Of a DNA stretch of 64,000 nt, positions 12,031 through 23,265 are shown piece by piece (position 1 is the stretch's first letter; each line of letters opens with the position of its first letter). The notes under the pieces are model-generated. The model made no database searches and was not told the DNA's origin. It was given only the letters and a program-made list of their open reading frames with translations. Position numbers and translations under genes: made by a program. This stretch comes from Neoceratodus forsteri (taxonomy: Eukaryota; Chordata; Ceratodontiformes; Ceratodontidae), in NCBI GenBank assembly GCA_016271365.2, contig CM057449.1, forward strand, positions 1,560,002,501-1,560,066,500, written 5' to 3'.

Positions 12031-12985
12031 CTGGGCTTGGAAGGAGACTCAGGTTGAAGGGGGATGACTGGAGGAAGTAGTAAAAACTTTATTTTTATAC
12101 AGGAAGATACATGTCATTTGGGTCCTACAACCCAGTTTACAAGACAGTCCTGTTTGTCTCTAAAAAGAAGCAATGAGTGTCCCACTGAACAGCTCTCCTC
12201 CTCCGGGGAGAGGAGATTCCTTTTCAAGCTATCTGCCTGTTGCCCAGTCAAGGCTGGGTAGCAGTATATACAGAGGCTGTCACTGATTTGGGGGCTACTG
12301 GGACACAGATGAGTGCTTGTGCACAACTGCATATGAGCACGTGCAGGTAGCCCTCTCAGAGGGACAACGATGGAAAAACCACTGAAGCAGCAATCAGGCA
12401 TCTGCTTCACAGACCAAATTATTCAGCCAGTGGGGAAGTTATGCTCCACAGGAACCCCTGGGGAGGGGGGGGCAAGCCATTGAGGTGCTAAGGAGGATGG
12501 TACCTGGGGATGGTGAGTGACACAGCTGGGGGTTAGCCAAATGGGCACAACCCCCCATAGCCAGAGGCGAAACAAAGAATTGACAAAAATATCTGGTGTA
12601 CCCGACTTAAGGTGCATCCTGAGGCAGCTATAAAAACTGCTTGTAACTCCTACTGCCACTGCCCCATCTAAAGTAACATTCAGCCTGCTATTGGCAATGT
12701 CACGCCTTTACTTATTTGCAACAGATATTATTGCTTGCCCTGCAGCTCATTTTGGCTACAGAACAAAATAAAAATGAGATATTGAATCGTAATAACTGGT
12801 GACCCCTATAATGACTGGATATCCAGCCCTGATAAAACACTGTAATAACCCAAAGAATTCCATAATATCTCAAAAGCGGGTTATTATGGCACTTTCTTCC
12901 TTGTGCTCTCACTTCACTGAAGTTCAAAGAAAGCATGCTGTATTTGTGTGACTATGGCAGTTTCTCAGAAATACACTTGCTCACA
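12031..12985. other. Unrecognised sequence
   Basis: No gene, RNA or repeat structure is recognised between the L2-like tail and the Tc1 element. Open frames are under 100 codons and lack known motifs. Confidence 0.4.
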
Positions 12986-12987
12986 TA

Positions 12988-14600
12988 CAGTGCCTTCAGA
13001 AAGTATTCACCCCCCTTGGATTTTGTCACATTTTGTGATGTTGCAAACTCAAATTAAAATACATTTATATGGGATTTTTTTGTCACATATCTACACAAAT
13101 TACTCTATAATGTCAAAGTGGAATGACATTTCTGGAATTTTTTGTACATGTAATTTAAAATAAAAACCTGAAATGTCTTGATTTGATAAGTATTCACCCC
13201 CTTTGCTATGACACTCCAAATTGAGCTCAGGTGCATCCAATTTCCTTGTGAGATCACTCTAAAACTTGAATGGAGTCCACCTGTGGTCAGTTCAAATGGC
13301 TGACATGATTTCAGAGGAAATACATCTGTCTATATAAGGTCCCACTGTTGACAGTGCATGTCAGAGCAGAAACTCTACCATGAAGACTAAGGAGCTGTCC
13401 GTAGAACTCCATGATAGAATTGTGAGGAGGCATAGATCTGGAGAGGGGTATAAAAACATTTCTAGGGTGTTGAAAGTTCCCAGGAGCACAGCCAAGTCCA
13501 TCATTAGGAAATGGAAACATTACGGAACCACTCAGACTCTTCCTAGAGCAGGCCATCCTCCCAAACTGAACAACCGGGCAAGAAGGACCTCGGTCAGGGA
13601 AGTGACCAAGAACCCAATGACCACCCTGAAAGAACTACAGAGTTCCATGGCTGAGACAGGAGAACCTGTCCAGAGGACAACAATCTCTGCAGCACTTCAC
13701 AGATGTAGCCTCTATGGGAGAGTGGCTAGACGGAAGCCACTCCTGAGAAAAGGCCACATAATAGCATGCCTGGAGTTTGCAAGAAGGCACATGGCAGACT
13801 CTGAGACCATGTGGCGAAAGATTCTCTGGTCTGATGAAACAAAAATTGAACTCTTTAGCCTGAATGCAAAGCGCTATGCCTGGCGCAAACCGAACACAGC
13901 TCATCACCTGTGTAACACCATCCCTACCACGAAGCATGGTGGTGGCAGTGTCATGTTATGGGGATGCTTTTCAGTGACAGGGACTGGGGCACTTGTCAGG
14001 ATAGAGGGAACAATTAATGGAGCCAAATACAGGCACATCCTTGAGGAGAACCTGCATCAGTCTACAATAGACCTTGGACTGGGGCGAAGATTTACATTCC
14101 AACAGGACAACGACCCCAGGCATACAGCCAAAGCAACACTGGAGTGGCTTCAGAACAAGAAGGTGAATGTCCTTGAGTGGCCCAGCCAAAGCCCAGACTT
14201 GAATCCCATTGAGAATCTGTGGAAAGACTTAAAGATTGCGGTTCACCATCCAACTTGACAAACTTGAGCAAATCTGCAAGGAAGAATGGGCGAAAATATC
14301 CAAATCCAGATGTGCAAAGCTGATACAGACATACCCAAGAAGACTCAAAGCTGCAATTGCTGCCAAAGGCACTTCTACAAAGTATTGTAGGGGGGTGAAT
14401 ACTTAAGTAAACAAGATATTCAAGTTTTTAATGTTACATAAATTTTTGTTACACAATAAAACTATTTTTGCCCTTTTAAATTGTTGAGTATGCTGTGTAA
14501 ATCAAGGGGGAAAAATCATTTCAATGCATTAAAAATTCTGGTAGTAACACAACAAAATGTGACAAAATCCAAGGGGGGTGCATACTTTCTGAAGGCACTG
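12988..14600 (+). mobile_element. Tc1/mariner transposon, full length (1,613 bp)
   Basis: A complete Tc1-family element. The left end, CAGTGCCTTCAGAAAGTATT..., and the right end are inverted copies over roughly 48 bp with one visible mismatch, and TA dinucleotides flank both ends (12986-12987 and 14601-14602), as expected for Tc1 target duplication. A second motif, AAGTATTCACCCC, is repeated inside each end at about 13189 and, inverted, at about 14390. This is the IR/DR arrangement of about 210-bp inverted repeats with two direct repeats each, seen in several fish and frog Tc1 families. It contains one transposase gene of normal length with a C-terminal frameshift. Confidence 0.95.
13380..14406 (+). 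pseudogene. Tc1 transposase, frameshifted near C-terminus
   Basis: The start ATG at 13380 gives the usual Tc1 N-terminus. Residues 1-60 form the first helix-turn-helix of the paired-like domain (KNISRVLKVPRSTAKSII). A GRPPK-type hook at about 57-63 reads AGHPPKL, with Arg changed to His. The second helix-turn-helix follows to about residue 120. The DDE catalytic domain shows D152 (LWSDETK), D243 (FQQDNDPRHTA) and E278 (SPDLNPIENLW); the spacing from D243 to E278 is the DD34E signature. The frame ends at 14258 after IAVHHPT. The natural C-terminus (LEQICKEEWAKIS, then RRLKAAIAAKG) continues in another frame to the stop at 14404-14406. One small indel near 14240 is the only defect I can see. 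Confidence 0.93.
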
Positions 14601-14629
14601 TAAAACAGCTTACAGTTTTTGACTCTGTC

Positions 14630-14785
14630 CAAACCTTGCACCAGTTATTATAAAAAACAATGCTGGTGCAAGGTTTGTCTTATGAGGATTTTTCACACAC
14701 CCTTGGTGTGTGATTATGACAAACCCCTCAAGCTTCGCTTTTGGGGTTTATGGATTATCACACACCTTGGGTGTGTGAAAAATCC
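14630..14785. repeat. Nested hairpin sequence (MITE-like)
   Basis: Two stem-loops lie just outside the Tc1 right end. The first pairs CAAACCTTGCACCAG (14630-14644) with its exact inverse at 14663-14677. The second pairs 29 bases at 14686-14714 with 14757-14785, 27 of 29 matching, and encloses a third small stem, AAACCCC/GGGGTTT (14721-14749). Each long arm is itself nearly palindromic (CACACCC..GGTGTGTG). No coding capacity. It could be a MITE or a decayed transposon end. Confidence 0.6.
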
Positions 14786-14824
14786 ACATAACACACATCT
14801 GCACAAGCATTATTCTCTATTTAA

Positions 14825-14868
14825 AAGGAAGGAAGGAAGGAAGGAGGGAGGGAGGGAGAGAGGGAGGA
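14825..14868 (+). repeat. Purine-rich simple repeat (GGAA/GGGA)n
   Basis: A run of GGAA units passing into GGGA and GAGA units, purine only on the plus strand. Simple low-complexity repeat with no coding meaning. Confidence 0.9.
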
Positions 14869-15334
14869 TTTTCAAAAGGATCCATCTAAGTACAACTGGC
14901 TGCAGTTTTAAAATGGCAAATCTGTCCAAACTGTTAGCCCATCTATTAGACAGTGTAACAGAATTCCAATTGTATGGCTAAAAAAAGATGCAACTTTGGC
15001 AAAAATGACAAAAATCCCATTTGAATCATTTTTTTTCTAACCACAAATCATGAGTTTTTTTTGTCACAAATGGATTTATCTTTTGAAAATTGCAGCAAAG
15101 CTACTCAGACACATTCAGACAGACATGCGTGCAGCATGCATTTGCATCCGCCTCTGGACCTTTTGAAAATCCTGCCCAAGATATTTCACGAAGTCTGACT
15201 AACCAAAGGTCATATAATGCATTAAGCTGCATAGAGAGATGGTGTGAGATACGCAGAATCAAAACCAGAATCTATAAAGAAGCAACTATTTGATGCTTTG
15301 TGTTTTCTGGGAATAATATAGAAAATTAAAGGCA

Positions 15335-15860
15335 ACTGGCCAGCCTGGCGGCATGGAGGATGAAGATGCTGAGCACCTTACTTCCTGCCACACCAGCGAC
15401 CCAAGTTTGGGAATGAACTCGAGTTGCTGAGGGTTAGCCGGGGAGAAAGGTTGAGCATCCAGTGGACTGCTCTCCTCTCCCGGGATGGGAAGGCATGCTG
15501 GCTTGACCCTTGGCTGCCACCAGACGAAGGGCTAGGGGTAATGCTGATGCATGAGCGGCAACACAGGGAGCGGGCATGGTTCCATGGCATGTGTGCACAT
15601 GGTAGCAACTGGAGAATCAGAGAGAAAAGCAGAAAAGGTCAGCTACAGGAAGTCCTGCCCCCTCTCCCAGCTCACATCACTACCAGGACCACAGGCTCCA
15701 CACTGGATATATGTCTCCAGGTGCAGGAAGAATGGCCCTCCTCTTCCTGGCCAAACATGGGGGCAATCATGAGGGTCTCTGGATCTGTAGCATACTAGGG
15801 GAAGCAATAGCTGGTATAGCTCTACCCAAGTCGGCCAGGGAATAAAAAACAATATGGAAA
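15335..15860 (+). repeat. tRNA-derived SINE, copy B
   Basis: The tRNA-like head ends with ACCAGCGACCCAAGTTTGGG (B-box region at about 15403-15413). The body follows with GAGCATCCAGTGGACTGCTC, shared almost word for word with copy D at 24.5 kb. The end has AATAAAAAACAATATGG, an A-rich tail. The total, about 520 bp, is longer than a typical SINE, so an extra segment may be included. Unrecognised sequence lies between 14.87 and 15.33 kb. Confidence 0.6.
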
Positions 15861-16105
15861 ATTAGGGGCAATACCATTAGGACCTGCAGTCCCAAAGAAG
15901 CAACCTTTTTGGCTGTGAAATGTGGATGGAATACAGGCCTGGGATATATGCCTCTCTATTCACTGCCACTGACTAATAAAAAGGAAAAATAAAACAATTT
16001 TTTTTTGGCCTGAGTGGGTTTGTTGTTTTAACCTTCCGATGGTTGTACATTGAATCTTACATACATACATTAATTTGCCAGCAGATAAGGACCAATACAG
16101 CCCAC

Positions 16106-18370
16106 CTAGTCTGCCCCATGATACTCCTTACAATTGAATATCCTCTTGTCCCTCTCTGTGTGTTGTCTTGTTTCCCCCTGACCCCCCCCCATTTTAGTCC
16201 ACCCCACACCCCACATCCTCAGGATCCCCTTGTGTCTGTCCCATGCATGTTTGAAACCAGCAAGAGTTTTAGCCCTTACTACCTCATCCGGCAGTCCATT
16301 CCAGGCATCCACCACCCTCTCCATGAAAAAGTACTTTCTTGTATTTCCCCTAAATTTTCCACCCTCCAGTTTCATGCCATGACCCCTAGTTGATGAGCCA
16401 GTTTTCCTCTGAAATACACTTCCCTCTTATACCCTGTTAAATCTCTTTAGATGTTTGAAGGCCTCAATCACATCTCCCCCTCCCTCCTTTCCTCCAGGGA
16501 GTACATGTTTAGATCCCTCCGCCTGTCCTCACATGCCCTCCAATGTAGCTCATTAATCATTCTGGTGGGCCTCCTTTGTACTGCCTCCACCCTTTCAACA
16601 TCCTTTTTAAGATGCAGTCTCCAGAACTGGATACCATACTCAAGGTGGGGCCTGACCAATGTCTTGTACAGGGGCATAATGAACTCCCTCCTTCTGCTAG
16701 CAGTACCCCGCCCTATGCATCCCAACATTCTGTTAGCCTTCCCTACCGCCTTTCGGCACTAACTTGTCGCCTTGAGGTCAGCTGAGATGATGACACTGAA
16801 GTCCCTCTCCTGCTCAGTGACTGCCAATTTTCCCTCACCTTCCAGCACACAATTCGCTCTAGAGTTCCTATGCCATAAGTGCATAACTTTACACTTCCCC
16901 TCATTGAACCCCAGTCTCCATGCCATGGACCACTGCTCCATCTTTTTAAGGTCCTCCCTCATCCTGCCAACACCCTCTGGTGTATCCAACCTGTTACATA
17001 ACTTGGTATCATCCATGAACAAGCACACCTTCCCCTTCAGCCTACTGCAATGTCTCCAATGAAGACATTGAATAGGACTGGGCCCAATACTGACCCCTGT
17101 GGGATATACCATTTGCACAACAAAACCCCTACAGTAACGGCAATGTCGGCGGTGCAACCTGATCGACAGTCATTCTGTTGATCGGGATTTTGCAGCACCG
17201 ACCATACTGCCACTCCAGTGGTTTTCTGCTGTTTCCTCTCTACAACTCTTACCTTGAGGTGATTATATAAATTTTTAGGGGCAAAGCCCCCCCCCCGCAA
17301 ACAGTTGGGATGTGCCCCAGTGCATTGCTATGATAGCAGTCGGTCAGCAGGATTGCCTGGCGATGTGGTCACCAGTCGGCAAATCCTTGTCGCTGTAAAG
17401 TCAGTCAACATCCTTGATGTCGAACCAGTGTCATGGAACCCCCCTGTGGTACCCCTCTTGTCACCCTCTCCTCGCCAGAGAGTATTCCATTAACTAACAC
17501 ATTCTGGGTCCTGCCAGAGAGCCACTTTTTGACCCACCTAACTATGGTTGGTCCCACCCCAAGACTGCACAGTTTGTTCAAAAGCCTTTTATGAGAAACA
17601 GTGTTGAAAGCCTTCCTGAAGTCCAGATAGGCGACGTCCACTGCTCCTCTTCGGTCCACCATCCCAGTCACCCAGTCAAAAACTTTTATTAAGTTTGCTT
17701 GGCAGGATCGCCCTCTGGTAAATCCATGCTGCCTGAGGTCAATCAGTCCACTCCCCTCGAGGTAGTTTATTATATGTTCCTTCTTGAGTGACTCCATTAT
17801 CTTCCCTACCACCAACGTCAAGCTGACAGGCCTGTAGTAATCCTCCACTTCCCTGTTCCCCCTTTGTGTAGCAGGACCACGTTTGCCCTTTTCCAATACT
17901 CGGGGACCTCCACCGTTTCCAGCAATATAGTAAAAAGCTCCTCCGGATGTGCTGCCAATTCCTCCCTGAGTTCCTTCAGTACTCTAGGGTGCACTGCAGC
18001 TGGTCCCATTGCCTTGTGCCTCAGTAGCTCCTTCATGACTCTATTTTCCATGAAGGGTATGGTGTCTAACCCCCCCCCCCAACACCCTGCCCTCCAGTTT
18101 CAGCCCCATTTCCTCCTCCACAGCAAAAACTGAGTTGAAGTATGAATTTAGCATATTAGCCTTCCGATCATCCTCCTCTACACATATCCCCCTCCCCTCA
18201 GTCGTATTATCCCAGCTTTTTTTTTTCCTCCGCTTTCCTATGTATTGATAAAAGGCCTTGTCCCCGTCCTTGATTATACTTGCAATATTTAATTCTGTCA
18301 GAGCCTTTGACTTTCTCACTGCTTTCCCCGACTCCTTTTGTAAAGCTTGGTAATGATCCCTGTACTCCAT
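16106..18370 (-). pseudogene. CR1-A ORF2 remnant, 3' half
   Basis: From high to low coordinates: linker (GDKAFYQYIGKRRKKK), RT at 17896-17460 (VSLTLVVGKIMESLKKEH, QHGFTRGRSCQANLI, YLDFRKAFNTVSHKRLLN, ERVTRGVPQGG), then the 338-bp insertion, which cuts exactly inside the VPQGS motif. The frame resumes at about 17100 (LGPVLFNVFIGDIAVG, catalytic box FMDD, LGFNEGKCKVMHL). The C-terminus is at 16728-16106 (VRPHLEYGIQFWRLHL, MERVVDAWNGLPDEVV). FMDD instead of FADD is unusual for the family. Several frameshifts; non-functional. Confidence 0.8.
17103..17440. mobile_element. Small insertion (338 bp) in CR1-A with 8-9 bp TSD
   Basis: The CR1 coding text breaks at CCCCTGTGG (17094-17102) and resumes after a second CCCCTGTGG (17441-17449). 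That is a 9-bp direct duplication, or 8 bp if one C is chance. The intervening 338 bp is not CR1 and has no coding capacity; it holds a short palindrome GATCGACAG..CTGTTGATC near 17160 and a C9 run at 17288. An 8-bp duplication suggests a non-autonomous hAT, but I see no clear TIRs, so the class is open. Confidence 0.6.
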
Positions 18371-18407
18371 CCTCTGAGTTTTTTTAATTCAAGAATGCTC
18401 TTTTCTT

Positions 18408-19660
18408 TAGAAACATAGAAACATAGAATTTGACGGCAGATAAAGACCGCTTGGCCCACCCAGTCTGCTCATTTCCCTACCTACTGGACAAGCTGCAGAT
18501 CCTAGTTAACCAGCAGCCTACTTCTTCCTACCTCCACCCCCTAGAATGGCCTTATGACTGTCCCATGCATGCTTGAATTCCACCACTGTTTTTGACTCCA
18601 CAACCTCCTCCAGAAGGCCGTTCCATGCATCCACAACCCTCCCTGTGAAAAAAACTTCCTTAAATTACCTCTGAGCCCTCCCCCCTCTATCTTCAAATTG
18701 TGCCCCCTTGTTCTTGCACCTCTTTTTTTGAAAGATGCTACCCTCTTGGACTTTGTTGATTCCCTTGAGGTACTTGAACGTTTCTATCATGTCCCCACTC
18801 TCCCTCCTTTCCTCGAGTCTATACATATTAAGCTCCTTTAGTCTCTCTTCATATGTCTTCCGGTGTAGACCCTGCACCATTTTAGCTGCCCTCCTCCGGA
18901 CAGCTTCCATCCTGTCCATGTCTTTGCGGAGATTAGGTCTCCAGAACTGCACGCAATACTCCAGATGGGGTCTGACCAGCTGTCTGTACAGAGGAATAAT
19001 AACTTCCTGTTTTCTACTGGTGATGCCTCTCCCTATGCATCCCAGTATCCCCCATCCCTCCTTGCTGCCCTCTCACATTGCTTGCCCACCTTTAGGTCAT
19101 CTGATATGACTTCTCCCAGGTCACTTTCCATTTTGATGTTGTTAGTATCTCACCCCATTGTGTACTCTTCCCTGGGTTTTGTTTCCCAGGTGCGTTACTG
19201 CACTTCTTAGCATTGAATCTAAGCTGCCATACATTTGACCATTCCTCTAACCTTGCCAAGTCCCTTCTCATCCTTTCCACCCACCTTGTGCATCAACTCT
19301 GTTGCAGATCTTTGTGTCATCTGCAAAGAGATATACTTTCCTTCCAGTCCCTCTGCAATGTAAGCTTATAAGACATTGAAGAGGACCGGTCCTAATACTG
19401 AACCCTGCAGTACCCCACTAGTATCCCCCCTTTCTTCAGAGTGGACTCCATTTACTATTACTCTCTGTGTCCTATTCTCCAGCCAATTCTTTACCCAGGC
19501 TGTCATTTTGGGACCCACTTCCAGGCTGGCTAAGTTGTATATTAATATCCTTTGTGTGGGACTGTGTCAAATGCCTTGCTAAAGTCTAGGTAGGCCATGT
19601 CCACAGCACCTCCCTGATCTACTACTTTGGTCACCCAGTCAAAGAAATCTATCAGATTCG
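18408..19660 (-). mobile_element. Younger CR1 LINE (subfamily B), nested in CR1-A
   Basis: The 3' end at 18408 carries the tail TTCTATGTTTCTATG when read on the minus strand, preceded by the GGCCAAGCGGTCTTTATCTG-type block. Coding traces run up through the C-terminal domain (MQFWRPNLRKDMDRMEAV), the RT C-half and TNLIDFFDWVTKVVDQGG at about 19640, where the element is 5' truncated. Beyond 19661 the frame jumps back into the CR1-A linker (MWFMREVAENIRAK), so this copy is inserted in it. The short duplication AAAG at the junction is not decisive. Confidence 0.8.
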
Positions 19661-20000
19661 TCTTTGCCCTTATATTTTCTGCTACTTCCCTCATGAACCA
19701 CATAGGCCTCCTTCTCCTCCTACTTTTCTTGACTTGCCTGACTCCCAGCCTAGTAGCCATTTCAATAGCCTCCCTTATCCCTCTCCATTTCCCTTCCCCC
19801 TTCCCGTGTTCCCCCATCCTAGCTAGGGCATTCTTCAGGATCTGCCTCATCTTTCTAGTCAGCCCCACAGAAATCCCCGACCCTTGTTCTTGTACAGTAG
19901 TTCTCCAATGTGCTTTTATATTGAAAACCACTGCTGTATGATCATTGGTTCCCTGGGGTTCTGTCACTTCCACCCTATCAATGCTGTCCACGCTTATGAT
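19661..20000 (-). pseudogene. CR1-A ORF2 remnant, linker segment
   Basis: The continuation of the older CR1 between two nested insertions. The minus strand reads VTEPQGTNDHTAVVF, the end of the APE endonuclease with the catalytic-His motif changed from SDH to NDH, then a basic linker (RRRRRPMWFMREVAEN) typical of the stretch before the CR1 RT. Confidence 0.75.
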
Positions 20001-20562
20001 AAAATTGATTGAAGGAGTACAAAGGACCACGACCATAAAAATTAATAATCTTACAGATATGTCATACGGAAAGAGACTGAAATATTTGGGCCTATACTCC
20101 TTACAATATGGAAGGCAGAGAGGGGCTTGTGTTATACAAACATATGAACATAGCCAGCAGAAGAAGACTTCCTGATCTATCGAGTCTGCTTGATATGTGT
20201 TGCAGGGTACTGGCTTTACAACTTGCACCTTATGTATACAAGGCCTTTCATAATGAAGCCTTGTGGGAGACAACAGGATTATGCAAAAATAATATTGAAA
20301 GAAAAACAAAGTCTGATGATTTACACCTAAAGGGAGAAAACTTTAAGACAACTAAAAGAGGTTGATGGTTTACACAAAGAGTGGTGTCACCATGAAATTC
20401 CCTACCAGAAGCTACCACCCATAGTAAATAACGTGGACATGTCTAAAAGGTCACTGGATGAACATATGGAAGACTCAAGATTTGAATTCTACCACTGATA
20501 TGTGGCGAGTTATAAAAGGCCAACGCCAATGAACTCGACCTCAATTCTATGATTCTATAATT
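20001..20562 (+). mobile_element. Old CR1 3' end (plus), nested in CR1-A
   Basis: Flanked by TTATGAT at 19994-20000 and 20563-20569, a 7-bp target duplication. The plus-strand translation near 20013-20170 (MSYGKRLKYLGLYSLQYGRQ) is a diverged form of the CR1 C-terminal block '[18 protein letters not shown]'. The end, CAATTCTATGATTCTATAAT, is the canonical CR1 ATTCTATG repeat tail. A C-terminal trace with the Trp-Asn-Leu-Pro block replaced is visible at 20380-20470. Divergence suggests an old subfamily. Confidence 0.75.
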
Positions 20563-20569
20563 TTATGAT

Positions 20570-21110
20570 TAGATCTAGTACAGCTGCCCTCTTAGTTGGT
20601 TCCTCCACCAACTGACTGAGGCCCGCTCTCAGAAGTGAGTCCAAGAAGTTCTTGCTCCTAGGGGTTGCTGCTGCTGGGAGATCCCAGTCCACATTCAGTA
20701 GGCTGAAATCCCCCACCAGCAGTGACTCGCCCTTGCTTCCCATCTTATGTATGCCCTGTAGCAGGTCCATGTCCATCTCCTTACTTTGTGCTGGGGGCTT
20801 GTATATCACCCCCAGTCTCAGAACTATCCCCTTCCCCTTTTCTAAATTAACCCACAGTACCTCTTGCCCCCTCTCCTGGTATCTAAGTAGCCTTTATGGA
20901 GTCCTTCACATAGAGTGCCACCCCACCCCCTCTTTTCCAAACTCTGTCCCGCCTAAACACGGTAAACCCCAGGATGACCAAGTCTCAGCCCTGGTGTTCC
21001 TTGCACCAGGTTTCCATGATGGCCACCAAGTTCAACCCTTCATCCACAATGGCCACCTCTAAGTCAGAGATTTTATTACCCAAGCTCCATGTATTCTCAG
21101 ACATGGCCCT
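20570..21110 (-). pseudogene. CR1-A endonuclease remnant
   Basis: The minus strand reads from about 21110 downwards: MSENTWSLGNKISDLE, then METW near the expected catalytic Glu, RRDRVWKRGGGVALYVKDS at about 20900-20960, then the open frame 20809-20555 with MIYKPPAQSKEMDMDLLQG and VGDFSLLNVDW. The frame stops at AVLDLII, where the 20001-20562 insertion begins. It is the APE-type endonuclease of a CR1, with stops between the blocks. Confidence 0.75.
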
Positions 21111-21400
21111 CCATCGGTGACCCCCACCCAACAAACCCCCTGTCAAATTACTTTCTCCTTTCTGAAGGGGAGTGCCAGCTAGGACTTCATTTCCCTAATC
21201 CCTCCTGCCAGTCTTCCTAGCTTCATACGCCCCCCCTTAGAGGTTTAACTGCAGGACCTCTGTCATGTGCCCCTTTATTTTTTCCTTAAGGACCTTGGAA
21301 CCCTCATCGCTTAGCTACAGTCTATCTTTGGCATACAGGCCTTCATCCAGCCACATGCTCCCCATCTCCTTAGACATGTAAACTTCTCTTCCTTACACCA

Positions 21401-22411
21401 GTCCCTTAACTATACAGTACTTACTGCTGTTTATTTTTTCTTACTGATCAGGAACCCATGAGGGTGACTACAGTGTGTCATCCCAAAAAGTCTGCCCTTC
21501 TCTTTGGAACTCCACTCCCTCTGGCTCCATACAAGATGCTGAGAATAACATGCAAAAGTCAGCAAATCATACAATGATTGAGACTTTACTAAATATTTTG
21601 ATAACAGCACAACTGTTAAATATCTTCCATGCAAAGTACATCGCTTCCTATCTCCTGGGGCATATTTTAACAGACTTTGGAAAATAAAACTTTGTAGGTT
21701 AGATTACCATATGTTAATAAAGATTCTGTGCATGCAGTCTCAGCTTTATAATTAATTATTGCATATTTTGGTACCTGACAAACTTAAACAGCTCAATTTA
21801 AATACTTGACGTTCGTTGTAACTCTAAGGAACATGTGAAAAATGGCCAAACACACTCCGTCAGTTTGGCTCCTTTAGTAATGTAGAAGTTCTCCTGCTGT
21901 GCTGCTAAGTATTTTCATATTAATGAGCACTCCCATTTAATGAGACAGGAGGCTGCATGCAACAGCACTGCGAGTACCAGCTCTTCACACAGCGTAGTGA
22001 AGCTAGTGTGTGCTATTCATGCCGGGAGGAAGGAAGTGATTTGGAATTGCAACATCTGATTAGTTCTCTGTTCTCCATACAGTAGGCAGAAACAAGTGTG
22101 GCAGACACATTTTGTTTTATGAAACCTTCAACACTCTAGATAGGTACGCTCCAAAATGCAGCTGTTTACATTGTATGATATCAGAGGGGCTTCCCACACT
22201 GCACTGGGAAAGGGTCAGCATCATGAGAGAAGGACTTCCATCCCTTTTTAGAATCACATCCTCTGTCAAGCATAAATTAACATTTTATAATTGCATGGCT
22301 CTCTCTGTAGGACCCTACAGGCCAGATCCACAGCTACCTCACCCAATGCCATTCACATTGATGATATCCACCCCCCCCCTTCACAAGCACAGAGCATCAT
22401 ACAGCAGCAGG
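21401..22411. other. Unrecognised sequence
   Basis: AT-rich DNA without recognised gene, RNA or repeat. The open frames (70-110 codons) have no known motif. Confidence 0.4.
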
Positions 22412-23265
22412 AGGCATAGAAACATGGAGTTTGATGGCAGATAAGGACCACTTGGCCCACCCAGTCTGCCCATTTTCCTACCTATTGAATAAGCTGCAGA
22501 TCCTGTTTTACTGACAGCCTACATCCTCTTACCTCCCACTAGAATTGCCTTATGTCTGTGCCATGCATTCTTAAATTCCCCCACTGTTTTTGACTCCATG
22601 ACCTCCTCAGGAAGGCCATTTCATATACCCACCAACCTCTCCATGAAAAATTACTTCCTCACATTGCCCCTGAGTCATCCCCCCTCTATCTTCAAATGGT
22701 GCCCCCTTGTTCTTGCACATCTCTTTTTTGAAAGAAGCTACCCTCTTGGACTTTGTTGATTCCCTCGAGATACTTGAAAGTTCCTATCATGTCCCCCTCT
22801 CCCTCCTTTCCTCGAGGGTATACATATTAAACTCTTTTAGTCTCTCTTCGTATGGCTTCTGGTGCAGACCCTGCACCATTTTAGTTGCCCTCCTCTGGAC
22901 TGTCTATGTCTTTGTGAAAATGAGATCTCCAGAACTGCACACAGTACTCCAGATGGGGTCTCACCAACTGTCTGTACAGAGGGATAACAACTGCCTGTTT
23001 TCTACTGATGATGCCTCTCACTATGCATCCCAGTATACCCCTAGCCCTCCTTACTGCCTTCTCACACTGCTTGCCTACCTGTAGATCATCTGATATGACT
23101 ACCCCGAGATCCCTTTCCTTTTTTGTTGTCATTAATACCCCCCCCCCCCATTGTGTACTCTTCCCCTGGGTTTTTGTTTCTCAGGTGCATTACTTTGCAC
23201 TTCTTTGCACTGAATCTAAGCTGCCATGATTTTGGCCATTCCTCCAACCTTGCCAAGTCCCTTCT
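22412..23265 (-). mobile_element. CR1-B 3' fragment
   Basis: A minus-strand CR1 3' end: the tail at 22418-22480 gives, in reverse complement, GGGCCAAGTGGTCCTTATCT then CATCAAACTCCATG. The C-terminal coding block (VRPHLEYCVQFWRSHFHKDI, ERDLGVVISDDLQVGKQ) is at 22881-23132. It ends at 23265 within the segment encoding LARLEEW, so it is strongly 5' truncated. A C10 run at about 23141 is a local expansion. Confidence 0.8.

Larger units (their letters stand above)
16070..21400 (-). mobile_element. Old CR1 LINE (subfamily A) with three insertions
   Basis: A minus-strand CR1 whose 3' tail is at about 16070-16120 (reverse complement: GGGCTGTATTGGTCCTTATC, then TGCTGGCAAATTAATGTATG). Coding traces rise through the C-terminal domain, RT, linker and endonuclease, the last at about 20570-21110, and fade near 21400. 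Three later insertions interrupt it: a 338-bp sequence at 17103-17440, a younger minus-strand CR1 at about 18408-19660, and an old plus-strand CR1 3' end at 20001-20562. Removing these leaves one continuous CR1 order, which shows that all pieces belong to one element. Confidence 0.8.

Noticed and set aside
19542..20309. 255-codon minus-strand frame as a single gene
   Set aside because: It joins three CR1 pieces (old plus-strand insert read backwards, CR1-A linker, CR1-B RT), so it is a chimera of nested insertions.
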